Shown here: positions 18,683 through 27,682 of the stretch, piece by piece
Layout: every line of letters begins with the position of its first letter
Numbering within the stretch: position 1 is the first letter of the stretch
Source of the DNA: Tautonia rosea
Lineage (GTDB): Bacteria; Planctomycetota; Planctomycetia; Isosphaerales; Isosphaeraceae
Assembly: GCF_012958305.1 (NCBI RefSeq)
Contig: NZ_JABBYO010000003.1
Coordinates: 372,001-436,000, forward strand
DNA length: 64,000 bases
Direction of reading: 5' to 3'
The notes under the pieces: model-generated
What the model saw: the letters and a program-made list of their open reading frames with translations, nothing else
Databases searched by the model: none
Told to the model about the DNA's origin: nothing
Program-made: the position numbers and the translations under genes

Positions 18683-18982
18683 CTAGCTGTCTGAAGCTTC
18701 GGTGGTCGCGTCGGCTTCGCCGCCCTTGCGGCCCTTGCCGTAGCGTCCCTGGAACTTACGGTTGAACTTGTCGACCCGGCCGGCGGCGTCGACGAACTTC
18801 GTCTTGCCGGTGTAGAACGGGTGCGAGGCGCTGGAAACGTCGACGACGACCAAGGGGTACTCGACCCCGTCGATGGTCTTCTTCTGGTTGGTCTTGATCG
18901 TCGAGCGGGTGATGATTTCGAAATCGCTCGACGCGTCGTGGAAGACGACCGGGCGATAGTTGGGGTGAATGCCTTCTTTCAT
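18683..18982 (-). CDS. rpmE2: Ribosomal protein bL31, type B (zinc-free)
   Basis: 99 residues. [55 protein letters not shown] are the type B L31 sequence; the zinc-binding cysteines of type A are absent. A C-terminal tail of about 20 residues (glycine, lysine, acidic) goes beyond the usual end. bL31 sits on the 50S central protuberance and contacts the 30S head. It is just upstream of prfA on the same strand, with a 148-base gap. Zinc-free L31 forms are in other bacteria induced in zinc limitation, but no Zur box was recognised here. Confidence 0.92.
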   Translation of the reverse strand: MKEGIHPNYRPVVFHDASSDFEIITRSTIKTNQKKTIDGVEYPLVVVDVSSASHPFYTGKTKFVDAAGRVDKFNRKFQGRYGKGRKGGEADATTEASDS

Positions 18983-19148
18983 CGGGCGTGGGTCCGGCCG
19001 GGAGACAGGCGAACGACGGCCCCCCGCACACCGGGCACGAGGGCCGATTCGTGGTCAATAGAACGCTATCGTATCGACAGAGGGCTGGGTTGGGGAAGGG
19101 GTTTTGTTCTTCGATCCCCGAACCCAGCCGCACTGGGGGTGCTCCGAG

Positions 19149-19916
19149 TCATTCACTCGCGAGCAGTTCGGCAACCTTGGCCTCGACTTCGTCGTAGGTG
19201 AACTGATTGTCCGGGTCGTCGTAGGTGAAGCGAGCGACCTCGTTCCCCTCGCCATCGTAAAGGAAGACCGCCGGAATGGTCGTGACGTTGAAGGCCTCGA
19301 ACGACTCGAACAGCAGTTGCCCGTGACGAAGGTTCTCAATCTTCGAGACGTCCATCGCGGAGAGGAAGCGCTTCGCTTCCTTGATCTGAGCCTCGTCGAT
19401 GTCGTCCACCTCGGTGCCGGCGTCGAAGGACAGGGCGATCACCTTCAGCCCCTTGTCTTCGAAGGAGTCGGCCATCTCCAGGACGTGCGGGAAGTTCTCC
19501 TTACAAGGGTCGCACCAGCTCGCCCAGCAATCGACGAGGGTCAACGGCGCATCGCTCTCGGCGATATAGGCTTTCAGTTCCTCGTAGGTGACAGGCTTGA
19601 GTTCGAGATTGGCAGTGTCCGAGGGCTCGGGTTCAGCAGGCTCCGCCGTCGGTTCGGGCTCGGGGGCCGATATCGTTTCTGGTTCGGCGGGAGTGGGCGG
19701 GGGCAAGTCGTCCAGTTCGAGTGGTGACTCGGCAACCGGCTCGGTGCTCTCGGTCGGCTCGGGGGACGTCTCGCCCGAGATCTCGGGGCTGATGACCTCG
19801 TCGGGGGTCGGCTCGATCGGGTCGCCGGCCGGTTCCGAGCAGCCGAGCAGGCCGACCGCGGCAGAGAAGGTTGCCAGGGTCAGCCAGGTGGTGAGTGGTC
19901 GGGCGGGTTGGATCAT
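19149..19916 (-). CDS. TlpA-like thioredoxin-domain lipoprotein
   Basis: 255 residues. The leader ends in LLGC at 23-26, a lipobox. A low-complexity Pro/Glu/Ser/Thr linker runs from about 30 to 100, followed by a thioredoxin fold with WCDPC at 134-138 (both cysteines present), the cis-Pro stretch TTIPAVFLYDG, and a C-terminal helix. The protein should be anchored outside the cytoplasmic membrane by the lipid, with the domain held away by the linker. A role in reducing apocytochromes or disulfides, as in ResA/TlpA, is family inference. The following gene on the same strand is rpmE, 166 bases downstream. Confidence 0.85.
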   Translation of the reverse strand: MIQPARPLTTWLTLATFSAAVGLLGCSEPAGDPIEPTPDEVISPEISGETSPEPTESTEPVAESPLELDDLPPPTPAEPETISAPEPEPTAEPAEPEPSDTANLELKPVTYEELKAYIAESDAPLTLVDCWASWCDPCKENFPHVLEMADSFEDKGLKVIALSFDAGTEVDDIDEAQIKEAKRFLSAMDVSKIENLRHGQLLFESFEAFNVTTIPAVFLYDGEGNEVARFTYDDPDNQFTYDEVEAKVAELLASE

Positions 19917-20135
19917 GAATCGGTCCTCCGGAAGGTGGGCGCGGGGTCGGAGTGGCAGAAGGATGGGCTTCGGCAGGAGGTTGAGCGGGCCATCGGCCCG
20001 AGGCCGAGCCCGGCTGGAAACGAACGCCGCCCGCAGCCGGGGGATGGTCCGACGACGGGCGGCGGGATTCGATCAGTTCGGTCAACACGACGGATCACCC
20101 GAGGCGATCCGAGTGCGACCGGTCAGTTTCACGGC

Positions 20136-20741
20136 TCACTTGCGCTTGTAGACGACGCCGCAGCCGATAGCAGGAGTTTCCTTCACTTCGACCTCTTCAC
20201 CGGCGAGCAGGGCATCGACGGCGTTGGCGACGAAGTTGGTTTCGCCCGCTTCGACCTTCAGCGGGTTGCGGTACATGGCACCCATGTAGCGGATGGTGCG
20301 GTCCTTGTCGAGGACGAAGAACTCAGGGGTCTTGGTCGAGCCGTACTTGCGGCCGATTTCCTGGCTCTCATCGTAGCCGTAGGTGTAGAGCGAGTTCTTT
20401 TCCTTGACCCACTCCTTGATCTGCGGCAGTTTGTCCTGCGGGTGGTCGTTGACGCTCACGCCGATCAGCTTGACGCTCTTGCCCTGATAGTTGTCAACGA
20501 AGTCGTTGAGGTGGTCTTCGATCGCGACCACGTAAGGGCAGTGGTTGCCGAGGAAGACGAGGACAACAACCTCTTCCTCAACGTCGCTCAGGGAGATGGA
20601 AGTGTCCTGGCCCTTGTAGGTGGCCGGGATGCCGGAGAAATCGGGGGCCTTCTGCCCGATGTCGACGGTCTTGTTGTACTCACCGGCCACGGCAGGGACG
20701 GCCAGAGCCAGGGCAACGAGTCCGGAGACAAACATACGCAT
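20136..20741 (-). CDS. Secreted redoxin-domain protein (PRX_like1 type)
   Basis: 201 residues from the ATG at 20741 (MRMFVSGLVALALAVPAVAG, a Sec signal peptide), chosen over the longer frame because the extra 19 residues are not signal-like. The fold is AhpC/TSA-like: GQKAPDFSG, then VLVFLGNHCPYV with the Cys at 68, then STKTPEFFVLDKD. NHCPY with a single Cys in this position is the mark of the PRX_like1 group. A second Cys pair-like end, IGCGVVYKRK, closes the protein. Its thiol role outside the cytoplasm is inferred; no redox partner is fixed. It lies 219 bases upstream of the TlpA-like lipoprotein gene. Confidence 0.8.
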   Translation of the reverse strand: MRMFVSGLVALALAVPAVAGEYNKTVDIGQKAPDFSGIPATYKGQDTSISLSDVEEEVVVLVFLGNHCPYVVAIEDHLNDFVDNYQGKSVKLIGVSVNDHPQDKLPQIKEWVKEKNSLYTYGYDESQEIGRKYGSTKTPEFFVLDKDRTIRYMGAMYRNPLKVEAGETNFVANAVDALLAGEEVEVKETPAIGCGVVYKRK

Positions 20742-21173
20742 CGGTGCAAGCTCCTCTGGGTGATTCAGAAACGAAGAAGGATCGGGTCGAGTGCTCATCG
20801 GGGGTAAAGGTGAAACGACCCTGATCCCATTGACGTATTGAGGTACGACACCTGATCATCCAATCAGGACCAGTCCATCCCTCAGGGGTCCCGTTGGTTC
20901 CGCTCCATCAGACGCGGCCTTCGATCAACGAGGCCGCCGGGAGTTTCGCTCAGTGAAAGTGAGGCGTCGATTCAGATGGAACCGGCCTCAGTTTTTCGAT
21001 TGTGTTCGCATGGTCGATGAACTTTCCGCGAGACATCGGTCAGCCTAGCTCTGTCAGGTCGTCGCGTCAATCGACTGCCTCGTTTAGGTTCCCGACCACG
21101 GACCTTGCTACGTCTTACGATTGCCGAATGTTCGGTTGTTGGGATTTTTTTTTCGAGAGGTCGATTCCCGCAA
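20742..21173. other. Intergenic region upstream of the redoxin gene
   Basis: This lies between the start of the leftward redoxin gene and the stop of the leftward histidine kinase. A run of nine T on the plus strand at about 21145-21155 is A-rich on the coding strand, so it is not a normal terminator for the kinase. I see no gene, no tRNA and no clear promoter. Confidence 0.35.
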
Positions 21174-22481
21174 TCACGGACCCAGGTGTCGAGGCAGCCG
21201 GACCGTGAAGGTGCTGCCGGTGCCGACGATGCTTTCGACGCTGACCTCTCCCCCGAGCGACTGGACCAGATGTTTGACGATCGCCAGCCCCAGGCCCGTA
21301 CCTCCCTGGGCTCGGCTCCGAGCCCGATCCACTCGGTAAAACCGCTCGAAGATTCGGGGGATGTCGTCTCGGGGAATCCCGGAGCCGCTGTCGGTTACGG
21401 AAAGCGTTACCCGTTGCTCGTTTGTCCAGGTCGAGACCCGAATCGACCCTCCCTCGGGTGTGTATTTGATCGCATTATCGATCAGGTTGTCGAGAACCTG
21501 TCGGACCGCTTCCTCGGCCGCCCGAACGCAAATCGAAGGGTCGAGTTCATCCAGTTCCGCGATAAGCGACAGTCCGCTTGCCCTTGCCCTCGCTTCGTGC
21601 GATTCGATGCACTCTCGAACGATTGGACCGAGTGCCATCGGCTCGAACTGAAAGGGTTGCTGCCCCGACTCCAGGCGGGCCAGTCGGAGCATGTCCTGCA
21701 CCAGATTGTCGAGCCGATCAACCTGTTCGTTGATCTGATTGAGGAGCGTGACGTTGACCGACGCATCATGAAGGCCCCAATCGAGCAAGGTTTCTGTGTT
21801 GACCTTGATCGCCGCCAGAGGGGTTTTCAACTCATGCGAGGCGTTGGCGACAAAGTCTTGCCGCATCCGTTCCAATCGCCTCAGATCGGTCACGTCGTGC
21901 AGCACGAAGACGGCCCCCGACGGAGGGGAGCCGGGCAGGGGGGTTCCATGCACCGAGACGATGCGCTCCTGATCGCTAGCCAGAGGGTTCCGACCGGCCA
22001 GGGAAAGCTCAGCCCGGTATGCTGACCGACTGGCCAGGGTGGTCTCGACCGCCATCTGGATCTGAGGGCTTCGGACGAGCTCGGCCACGAGGCGACCGTC
22101 CGAATCGTCGGCGATCTGAAACATCCGCTGAGCGGTTGGGTTGGCAAACAGGAGCCGTTGCCTTGCGTCGACTGCCAGCACGCCTTCACTCATCGCGCTC
22201 AGCATCGCGTCGAGCTTTCGCCGATCATCTTCCAGATTGGCAATCCGGCGCGTGAGCTCGACCCCCGCTCGGTTGAACTGCTCGGCCAGCCTCTCCGAGG
22301 CTCCCGCCACCTGGGCTCTCACACGACTCATGGGCTGATCGTTGACCAGGGCTTCGACGGCTTTGGTCATCTGCTCCAGCGCCTTTCGGCTCTGAAACCA
22401 GAGAAAAAACACCAGGGAGGCCACTCCCCCCAGTACGATCAGCCCCATCACCGAGCTTTGAACCGACAAGGACTCGGGCAT
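21174..22481 (-). CDS. PhoR-like sensor histidine kinase
   Basis: 435 residues from the ATG at 22481, with GAGGAA eleven bases upstream; the frame continues 29 codons further. One membrane segment (about 13-28), then a HAMP-like/coiled stretch, a PAS domain (about 91-201, ending HDVTDLRRLERMRQDFVANASHELKTP), the H-box with phospho-acceptor His216 (ASHELKTPLAAIK), the N-box (NLIDNAIKYTPEGG) and G-boxes DSGSGIP and GGTGLGLAIVKHLV. This resembles PhoR, which senses phosphate status through its partner proteins. No response regulator gene is beside it: the next genes are an exported small protein (divergent) and the redoxin gene. Its true input and partner are unknown. Confidence 0.85.
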   Translation of the reverse strand: MPESLSVQSSVMGLIVLGGVASLVFFLWFQSRKALEQMTKAVEALVNDQPMSRVRAQVAGASERLAEQFNRAGVELTRRIANLEDDRRKLDAMLSAMSEGVLAVDARQRLLFANPTAQRMFQIADDSDGRLVAELVRSPQIQMAVETTLASRSAYRAELSLAGRNPLASDQERIVSVHGTPLPGSPPSGAVFVLHDVTDLRRLERMRQDFVANASHELKTPLAAIKVNTETLLDWGLHDASVNVTLLNQINEQVDRLDNLVQDMLRLARLESGQQPFQFEPMALGPIVRECIESHEARARASGLSLIAELDELDPSICVRAAEEAVRQVLDNLIDNAIKYTPEGGSIRVSTWTNEQRVTLSVTDSGSGIPRDDIPRIFERFYRVDRARSRAQGGTGLGLAIVKHLVQSLGGEVSVESIVGTGSTFTVRLPRHLGP

Positions 22482-22714
22482 TGCGACAGAATTTCCTCGG
22501 GTTTCGATGTCGTTCGAGTGGACCAGGAGTGCGGTTGGTCCGAGCTTTGCACCAGAGAGTATCATCACGGGCCTGAGTCGTCGACGCAGCGGAAGCCAAC
22601 CCAGGGTTCGACGATTCCCGCTCGGACAGCTCGTGTTCCATTTCGATTAGTGTTCCAGCAGCCAGGTTCTTGGGAGAGAACATCGTGACTCACTGCCGAC
22701 TGAGGAACCCTCTC

Positions 22715-23230
22715 ATGAACATTCCGATTGGTTCTTGCTCGTGGTCTCAGCTTCTGATCCCGAGCGTGTTGGGCCTGGGCTTCATCGTGACACTGGTTCC
22801 GGATGTGAAGGCTCAGCAGAACGATCCGCTTGCCGACGAGATCCGATCAGCCGAACTCGATCGCGAGGCCGCCCTACGTGAACTGGAAGCACGACGGGCG
22901 GAATACCTTGAGGCACTCCGCCGGGCCGAGGAACTCGATCGTCGCCGGTCCTCGCGACCTCCGTACGTCAACCCGTACACCCAGTATGGGGTGAACCCGT
23001 TTGCCCTTTCCGAGGCCTACCGGGCTCAGGCGTACCAGGACGCCACGCGATCGTATCTCCCTCGACCGCCAGCTCCGATCGTGGGGGGTGTGCCGATCGC
23101 TCCCGGTGTCACTCCGTACGGTCCGCTTCCGCTGACTCCTGTTGCACCTTATGGCTACGGCTACCGACCCCTCGGAGGAATTGATATCCCGTTTGGATTC
23201 GGTCTGGGAGGGCTCTCGATTCGTTGGTGA
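22715..23230 (+). CDS. Small secreted protein, Pro/Tyr-rich, coiled-coil (unknown)
   Basis: 171 residues from the ATG at 22715, whose GAGGAA seven bases upstream decides the start over a TTG at 22670. A Sec leader (SQLLIPSVLGLGFIVTLVPDVKAQ) is followed by a charged helix (ADEIRSAELDREAALRELEARRAEYLEALRRAEELDRRR) that should be a coiled coil, and then a Pro/Tyr/Gly-rich C-terminal half. I do not recognise a family. It is divergent from the PhoR-like kinase, so the two may share a control region; it may be a surface or envelope structural protein. Confidence 0.7.
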   Translation: MNIPIGSCSWSQLLIPSVLGLGFIVTLVPDVKAQQNDPLADEIRSAELDREAALRELEARRAEYLEALRRAEELDRRRSSRPPYVNPYTQYGVNPFALSEAYRAQAYQDATRSYLPRPPAPIVGGVPIAPGVTPYGPLPLTPVAPYGYGYRPLGGIDIPFGFGLGGLSIRW

Positions 23231-23258
23231 TTGAGGCGAAGACTTGGAGATAATCTTG

Positions 23259-23376
23259 CCCCGATCGTTCGGGGAGAACTTCCGATTCCCAGGGACCGCA
23301 TCCTCAGGAGAATCGGCGATGGTCGCACCATTGCTCGTGGTTGATCCACAACCGCTCCTGGCCCCGAGCAGGGGCC
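23259..23376. promoter_or_regulatory. Two strong hairpins in the ribBA leader
   Basis: CCCCGA/TCGGGG at 23259-23274 (loop TCGT) and GGCCCC/GGGGCC at 23360-23376 (loop GAGCA) lie in the 220 bases before ribBA. The first is close behind the stop of the small secreted protein and may terminate it. The FMN riboswitch consensus is not present. Confidence 0.4.
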
Positions 23377-23450
23377 TGCGCCTATCATAAGGAGAGACCG
23401 GGCAAATCTGTTAGCCCGAACGAGGTCGAGACACGGGAGCCAGGCGCTCG

Positions 23451-24698
23451 ATGGGCGACGCATTCTCGAAGGTGGAAGACGCGATCCAGGCCATTGCCGA
23501 GGGCCGGGCCGTCATCGTGGTGGATGCCGAAGACCGGGAAAATGAAGGAGACTTTGTCGCCGCGGCTGAGACCATCACGCCGGAACTCGTCGAATTCATG
23601 ATCACCGAGGGACGCGGATTGCTCTGCGTCTCGATCATGCCCGAACTGGCTGAGCGCCTGAACCTGCATGCTGTTGTTGAGCTGAACACCGCCCCGCACA
23701 AGACCCCGTTCTTGATTCAGGTCGATCACAAAACCTGCCACACCGGCATCACCGCGGCCGAGCGTGCCCTGACGATCCGAGCGATGGTCGATCCGAACTC
23801 GAAGGCGTCGGATTTCACCCGTCCCGGTCACGTCTTGCCCTTGCTCTCAAAAGAAGGGGGCGTGCTACGACGCGCGGGCCATACCGAGGCAACCGTCGAT
23901 CTCGCCCGATTGGCGGGCCTCGCTCCGGCCGGAGTCTTGATCGAGATTCTCGACGGCACCGGGCGCGCGAGTCGTGCAAAGCTGCACGAGATCGCCCAGC
24001 GATTCAACCTCCCGATCGTCTCGATCGAGGAGCTGATCCGCTACCGACGCCGGCTCGAAAAGCTTGTTCATCGCGAGACCGAGGCCGCCTTGCCGACGAA
24101 GTACGGCGAGGCTCGGGTGATCGGCTACAGTGTCGATCACGAGCCGGGCAACAATCCGATTGCCATTGCGTTTGGGGACCTCAAGAGCGTCCCCGCTCCT
24201 CTGGTCCGTTTGCATTCGTCCTGCTTCACCGGTGACTTGCTCGCGTCGCTGCGGTGCGATTGCGGCGATCAATTGCACATGGCCTTGCAGCAGATCTCGA
24301 CGGAAGGGGCCGGTGCCCTGATTTACTTGCCCCAGGAAGGTCGAGGAATCGGTCTGATTCAGAAGATCAAGGCGTACGCCCTTCAGGATCAAGGGCTCGA
24401 CACCGTCGACGCCAATCTCGCCCTTGGTTTCCGCGCTGACATGAGAGACTACGGCATTGGTCTGCAGATTCTTCAGGATCTCGGCCTGAGGAAGGTTCGA
24501 TTGCTGACGAACAACCCGAAGAAAGTGGATGCGTTCGTCATCAGCGGTTACGACCTCCAGGTTGTCGACCAGGTGCCGATCATCGCTCCGGATGAGGAGG
24601 CTCGACGGCGCTATCTCGATGCCAAACGCGATCGCATGGGGCACTTGCTTCCTCAGCTTGCCGACGGCTCGTCAAATGCCGGCCCGCGTGCGGACTGA
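23451..24698 (+). CDS. ribBA: Bifunctional DHBP synthase / GTP cyclohydrolase II
   Basis: 415 residues. The N-terminal 3,4-dihydroxy-2-butanone-4-phosphate synthase domain has VVDAEDRENEGDFV, GHTEATVDLARLAGL and DHKTCHTGI; the C-terminal GTP cyclohydrolase II domain has HSSCFTGDLLASLRCDCGDQLHMAL (the Cys zinc ligands) and YLPQEGRGIGLIQKI. Together they make the two precursors of riboflavin. Residue counts agree with the fused family. The ATG at 23451 has a GGGAG upstream with a longish spacer. No other rib gene lies next to it. Confidence 0.95.
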   Translation: MGDAFSKVEDAIQAIAEGRAVIVVDAEDRENEGDFVAAAETITPELVEFMITEGRGLLCVSIMPELAERLNLHAVVELNTAPHKTPFLIQVDHKTCHTGITAAERALTIRAMVDPNSKASDFTRPGHVLPLLSKEGGVLRRAGHTEATVDLARLAGLAPAGVLIEILDGTGRASRAKLHEIAQRFNLPIVSIEELIRYRRRLEKLVHRETEAALPTKYGEARVIGYSVDHEPGNNPIAIAFGDLKSVPAPLVRLHSSCFTGDLLASLRCDCGDQLHMALQQISTEGAGALIYLPQEGRGIGLIQKIKAYALQDQGLDTVDANLALGFRADMRDYGIGLQILQDLGLRKVRLLTNNPKKVDAFVISGYDLQVVDQVPIIAPDEEARRRYLDAKRDRMGHLLPQLADGSSNAGPRAD

Positions 24699-24843
24699 TC
24701 GATCGAGCGAAGCTCCTTGATTCCCAACCGATGCGCCCTGGCAGGGGGGACCTCGGGGTGGTTACGATCGTTCCGAAGACATAAGGTCCGGCTCAAAGGA
24801 GTCCGAGCCGAGCCGATCGAACCGATTCGGAAGGGAGTCTCCT

Positions 24844-26214
24844 GTGTTTCGACCCCCCTTGGTGAGCGTGACGGCTTTCTTGCTGACCATGGTTTCGGGA
24901 TTGTCCCCCGTGGATGCCTTGCCTCAGGAGCAGAACTTCGACCCTGGCCACTCGCTGCTTCGTCGGGTGGCCGAAGCCTACGCTCGACTGCCGGGTTACG
25001 CCGATGAAGGGACGATGACCCTTTCCTTCGCGCTTTCGGGAGAGGAAACTTCGCAAACACTTGAGAAACCGTTTGCCTTCGCGCGCCCGAATCGTCTGGC
25101 GGTGGCTCAGGAACCGGCGGCGTTCTACCTCGACGGGCAACAGCAACTTTCGGCTCTGGCCGGCCTCTATCTGCGTTCCGAGGCCCCCGACGTCTTGACT
25201 CCCTCAGTTCTCGCCCGTGATCCGGCCGCTGCCTACATTTTCGGCGGCATCACGGGGATTCCGTCGATGACCCTCTTCCGCCTGCTTGCCTCCGAGGACC
25301 CGTATGAGGCGATTCTGCAGGGGGTCGAACGCCTGGAACGTGAGCCGGAACGCTCGGTCGATGGGGTCGAGTGTCGATCGTTGAAGATTGTCCCTCAGGC
25401 CGGGCCGGTGGTCCGGTTTTTGATTGACCCGCAGAGCTATCTGCTGCGTCGGATCGAGGTGGTACCCGCTCCCAAGGAACTCCCCGAAACTATGGTGGTT
25501 AAGGAAATCTCCTGGTCGCCGGGAACGATCTCGACCGAGGTCCCGCCCGCCGATCGGTTCGTCTACACCCCACCTGAAGACGCCCGCCGCGTTGAAAGCA
25601 TTGCCGCCCTGATGGCCGGACCTGACGGGACCGAGCCCGGCGCCGGCCTCAAGGGCAAACCGGCCCCGCAGTTTTCCCTCAAGCTCCTCGCCGCCGACGG
25701 CACGATCGAATCAAGCTCACGCGAGGAACTGGCAGGAAAGGTCGTGGTGATTGACGTCTGGACCACCTGGTTCGACCCATGCGTCGCCGAGCTTCAGGCC
25801 CTGTCCACCTTGATCGATCGCTTCGAGGATCACCCCTCGGCCGATCGCCTGCGAGTGATCTCCCTGAGCATGGACACGCCGGCCCCCGACGAAGACGACA
25901 CCGAGGACGTCGAGGAACCGGCTGACGATGAAAAAATTGCCGAGATCCGAACGCTCGTCGAGCGATTCCTGGAGGCCAAGGACTTCCGCCTCGACCGCCC
26001 TCCAATGGCCCGCGTTGCGATTGATCCGACCGGGGAAACCGCCCAGGCGCTGGGAATCGAGGCCATTCCCATGCTCCTCGTGATGGATTCGCAAGGGGTT
26101 GTCCGAGAAGTCCTTGTGGCTTCACCGCCCCAGGCTGTGCTCGATCTGGCCCCAACGATTGATGCCTTGCTCGACGCCGATCGTTCTGATGCCTCGAAGC
26201 CATCCGGCGATTGA
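24844..26214 (+). CDS. LolA-like / thioredoxin fusion protein with degenerate active site (WFDPC)
   Basis: 456 residues from a GTG with GGGAG six bases upstream. After a Sec leader comes a LolA/DUF2092-like beta domain (about 35-235; LLRRVAEAYARLPGYADEGTMTLSF, PFAFARPNRLAV, and FLIDPQSYLLRRIEVV), then a thioredoxin fold from about 268. The active site reads W-F-D-P-C at 309-313, so the first (nucleophilic) Cys is Phe and only Cys313 remains. The usual VDVWTTW approach and the cis-Pro stretch GIEAIPMLLVMD are intact. An acidic insert with DEDDTEDVEEPADD follows. A gene with the same architecture and an intact CGPC follows after 127 bases, so this is a tandem paralogue. It probably lost redox activity, but could still bind a substrate. 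Confidence 0.82.
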   Translation: MFRPPLVSVTAFLLTMVSGLSPVDALPQEQNFDPGHSLLRRVAEAYARLPGYADEGTMTLSFALSGEETSQTLEKPFAFARPNRLAVAQEPAAFYLDGQQQLSALAGLYLRSEAPDVLTPSVLARDPAAAYIFGGITGIPSMTLFRLLASEDPYEAILQGVERLEREPERSVDGVECRSLKIVPQAGPVVRFLIDPQSYLLRRIEVVPAPKELPETMVVKEISWSPGTISTEVPPADRFVYTPPEDARRVESIAALMAGPDGTEPGAGLKGKPAPQFSLKLLAADGTIESSSREELAGKVVVIDVWTTWFDPCVAELQALSTLIDRFEDHPSADRLRVISLSMDTPAPDEDDTEDVEEPADDEKIAEIRTLVERFLEAKDFRLDRPPMARVAIDPTGETAQALGIEAIPMLLVMDSQGVVREVLVASPPQAVLDLAPTIDALLDADRSDASKPSGD

Positions 26215-26341
26215 CGCCTTCAATCGTGACTCCATGCCCCGACAGGCAACGCCTTGCAGGGCTCGGGCTCGGGGATCTCGATTCTACCTTCGCTCGATCG
26301 GGTGTCGGGCTTGTGTCGCACTGGTTCTTGGAGACTCCGAC

Positions 26342-27655
26342 GTGATCGCGACCCTTACCGCCATCTGGCTCTGCGTCAGTCCTGCCATCACTCCTCCCGA
26401 CGACGACGCACTGGCACTCCTGCAACGTGTTGCCGAGGCGTATCAAGGGCTCGATCACTATCTCGATCGTGGCGAGCGTGTTGTGACCTTCACCATCGAC
26501 GGCGATCGGATCGAGCGGTTTGACCCGTTCCGCCTCTCTTATTCCCGTCCCGATCGGTTTGCGGTGCAGGCTCCCGGCTCCCGAATTGTCAGCGATGGTG
26601 AGCAAATGCTCTCCGTCGTCACCCCTGCTGGTCATTACGAACTAACCGCCGCACCCGATGAGGCAAGTGTGGAGGTGATGGCCGTTTCGGCGGTCGGATC
26701 GGCCGTGCTGGGAGATCCCATCGGCCCCCCGTTGCCCCTGGTCCTCGGCCTCCTGACCGGCGAGGAACCGGGCCGAACGATCCCGAACGGTCCCGATCAA
26801 CTTACGATCGAGGACGACCGTGAGTGGCAAGGCCACACAGTCCGGGTCCTTCGTGTACCAATGCTCGGTCGAACGAATTGGCGGCTGTTCCTCGACCCCG
26901 AGTCGTTCTTGATCGTGGGTGGCGAGGCCATCATGGCGGCCGAATCGATCGCAGAGCTCAGTCCTCCGGGACTGACCCTTGACGAGGTTTCGGTCTCCTG
27001 GTCGGCCGGCGAGATCTCCACCGCTCCGCCCGCCGAGGACGACGAGGACAACCCGTTTCTCACCGAACCGCCTCCCGGCATGGCACGACTCGGTCCCTTG
27101 CTCGATCCCGAGGCCAGAGCTCGGGAGGAAGCCGCCCGACTCGCCGCCGACCCGCGGGTCGGCACTCCCGCGCCTCAGTTCACTGTGTCGTTGCTCAATG
27201 ACGAAGGGCTCGGGGAAGAAATTCGTGCGGTTGATCTGGAAGGGAAGGTCGTCCTCATCGACTTCTGGGCGACCTGGTGCGGTCCTTGCTTGAAGGAATT
27301 GCCCGAGGTCGCGGGATTGATCGACGCGTATGCCGAGGCGGATCGCGCAGACGACCTCCGCATTCTCTGCGTCAGCATTGACGAGGGGGGAGACGACGCT
27401 CAGAGCCTCGCCAAGGAATTGCTTACCTTCCTGGACCGCAACGATTTGAAACTGCGACGACCTCCCCTGGCCGAGGTTGCCCTCGATGCCAACGGCAAAA
27501 TGGCTCGTGCCTTCGGAGTTCGGGCGATCCCGTCCGTCTTGCTGATTGGATCAGACGGAACCATCCGCGCGGTCATCACCGGCTTCGATCCGGAATTTCG
27601 ACGAAAAATGTCCGGTCAAATCGATCAACTTCTTCAAGAAATCAAAGTCCCTTAA
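26342..27655 (+). CDS. LolA-like / TlpA-thioredoxin fusion protein (WCGPC)
   Basis: 437 residues from a GTG at 26342 with GGAG eight bases upstream; this gives a clean leader (MIATLTAIWLCVSPAITPP) and avoids overlap with the previous gene, although an ATG at 26234 is possible. A LolA/DUF2092-like domain is followed by a thioredoxin domain from about 276. The active site WCGPC is at 312-316 with both cysteines, and the cis-Pro stretch is GVRAIPSVLLIG. The protein is likely an extracytoplasmic thiol oxidoreductase. It repeats the architecture of the gene before it and converges with recQ, with a 27-base gap. Confidence 0.85.
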   Translation: MIATLTAIWLCVSPAITPPDDDALALLQRVAEAYQGLDHYLDRGERVVTFTIDGDRIERFDPFRLSYSRPDRFAVQAPGSRIVSDGEQMLSVVTPAGHYELTAAPDEASVEVMAVSAVGSAVLGDPIGPPLPLVLGLLTGEEPGRTIPNGPDQLTIEDDREWQGHTVRVLRVPMLGRTNWRLFLDPESFLIVGGEAIMAAESIAELSPPGLTLDEVSVSWSAGEISTAPPAEDDEDNPFLTEPPPGMARLGPLLDPEARAREEAARLAADPRVGTPAPQFTVSLLNDEGLGEEIRAVDLEGKVVLIDFWATWCGPCLKELPEVAGLIDAYAEADRADDLRILCVSIDEGGDDAQSLAKELLTFLDRNDLKLRRPPLAEVALDANGKMARAFGVRAIPSVLLIGSDGTIRAVITGFDPEFRRKMSGQIDQLLQEIKVP

Positions 27656-27682
27656 CCCGATCATAAGCCTCCTCCAATCCCG

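Noticed and set aside
23231-23450. Possible FMN riboswitch ahead of ribBA
   Set aside because: The conserved FMN riboswitch segments are absent; only two simple hairpins are present.
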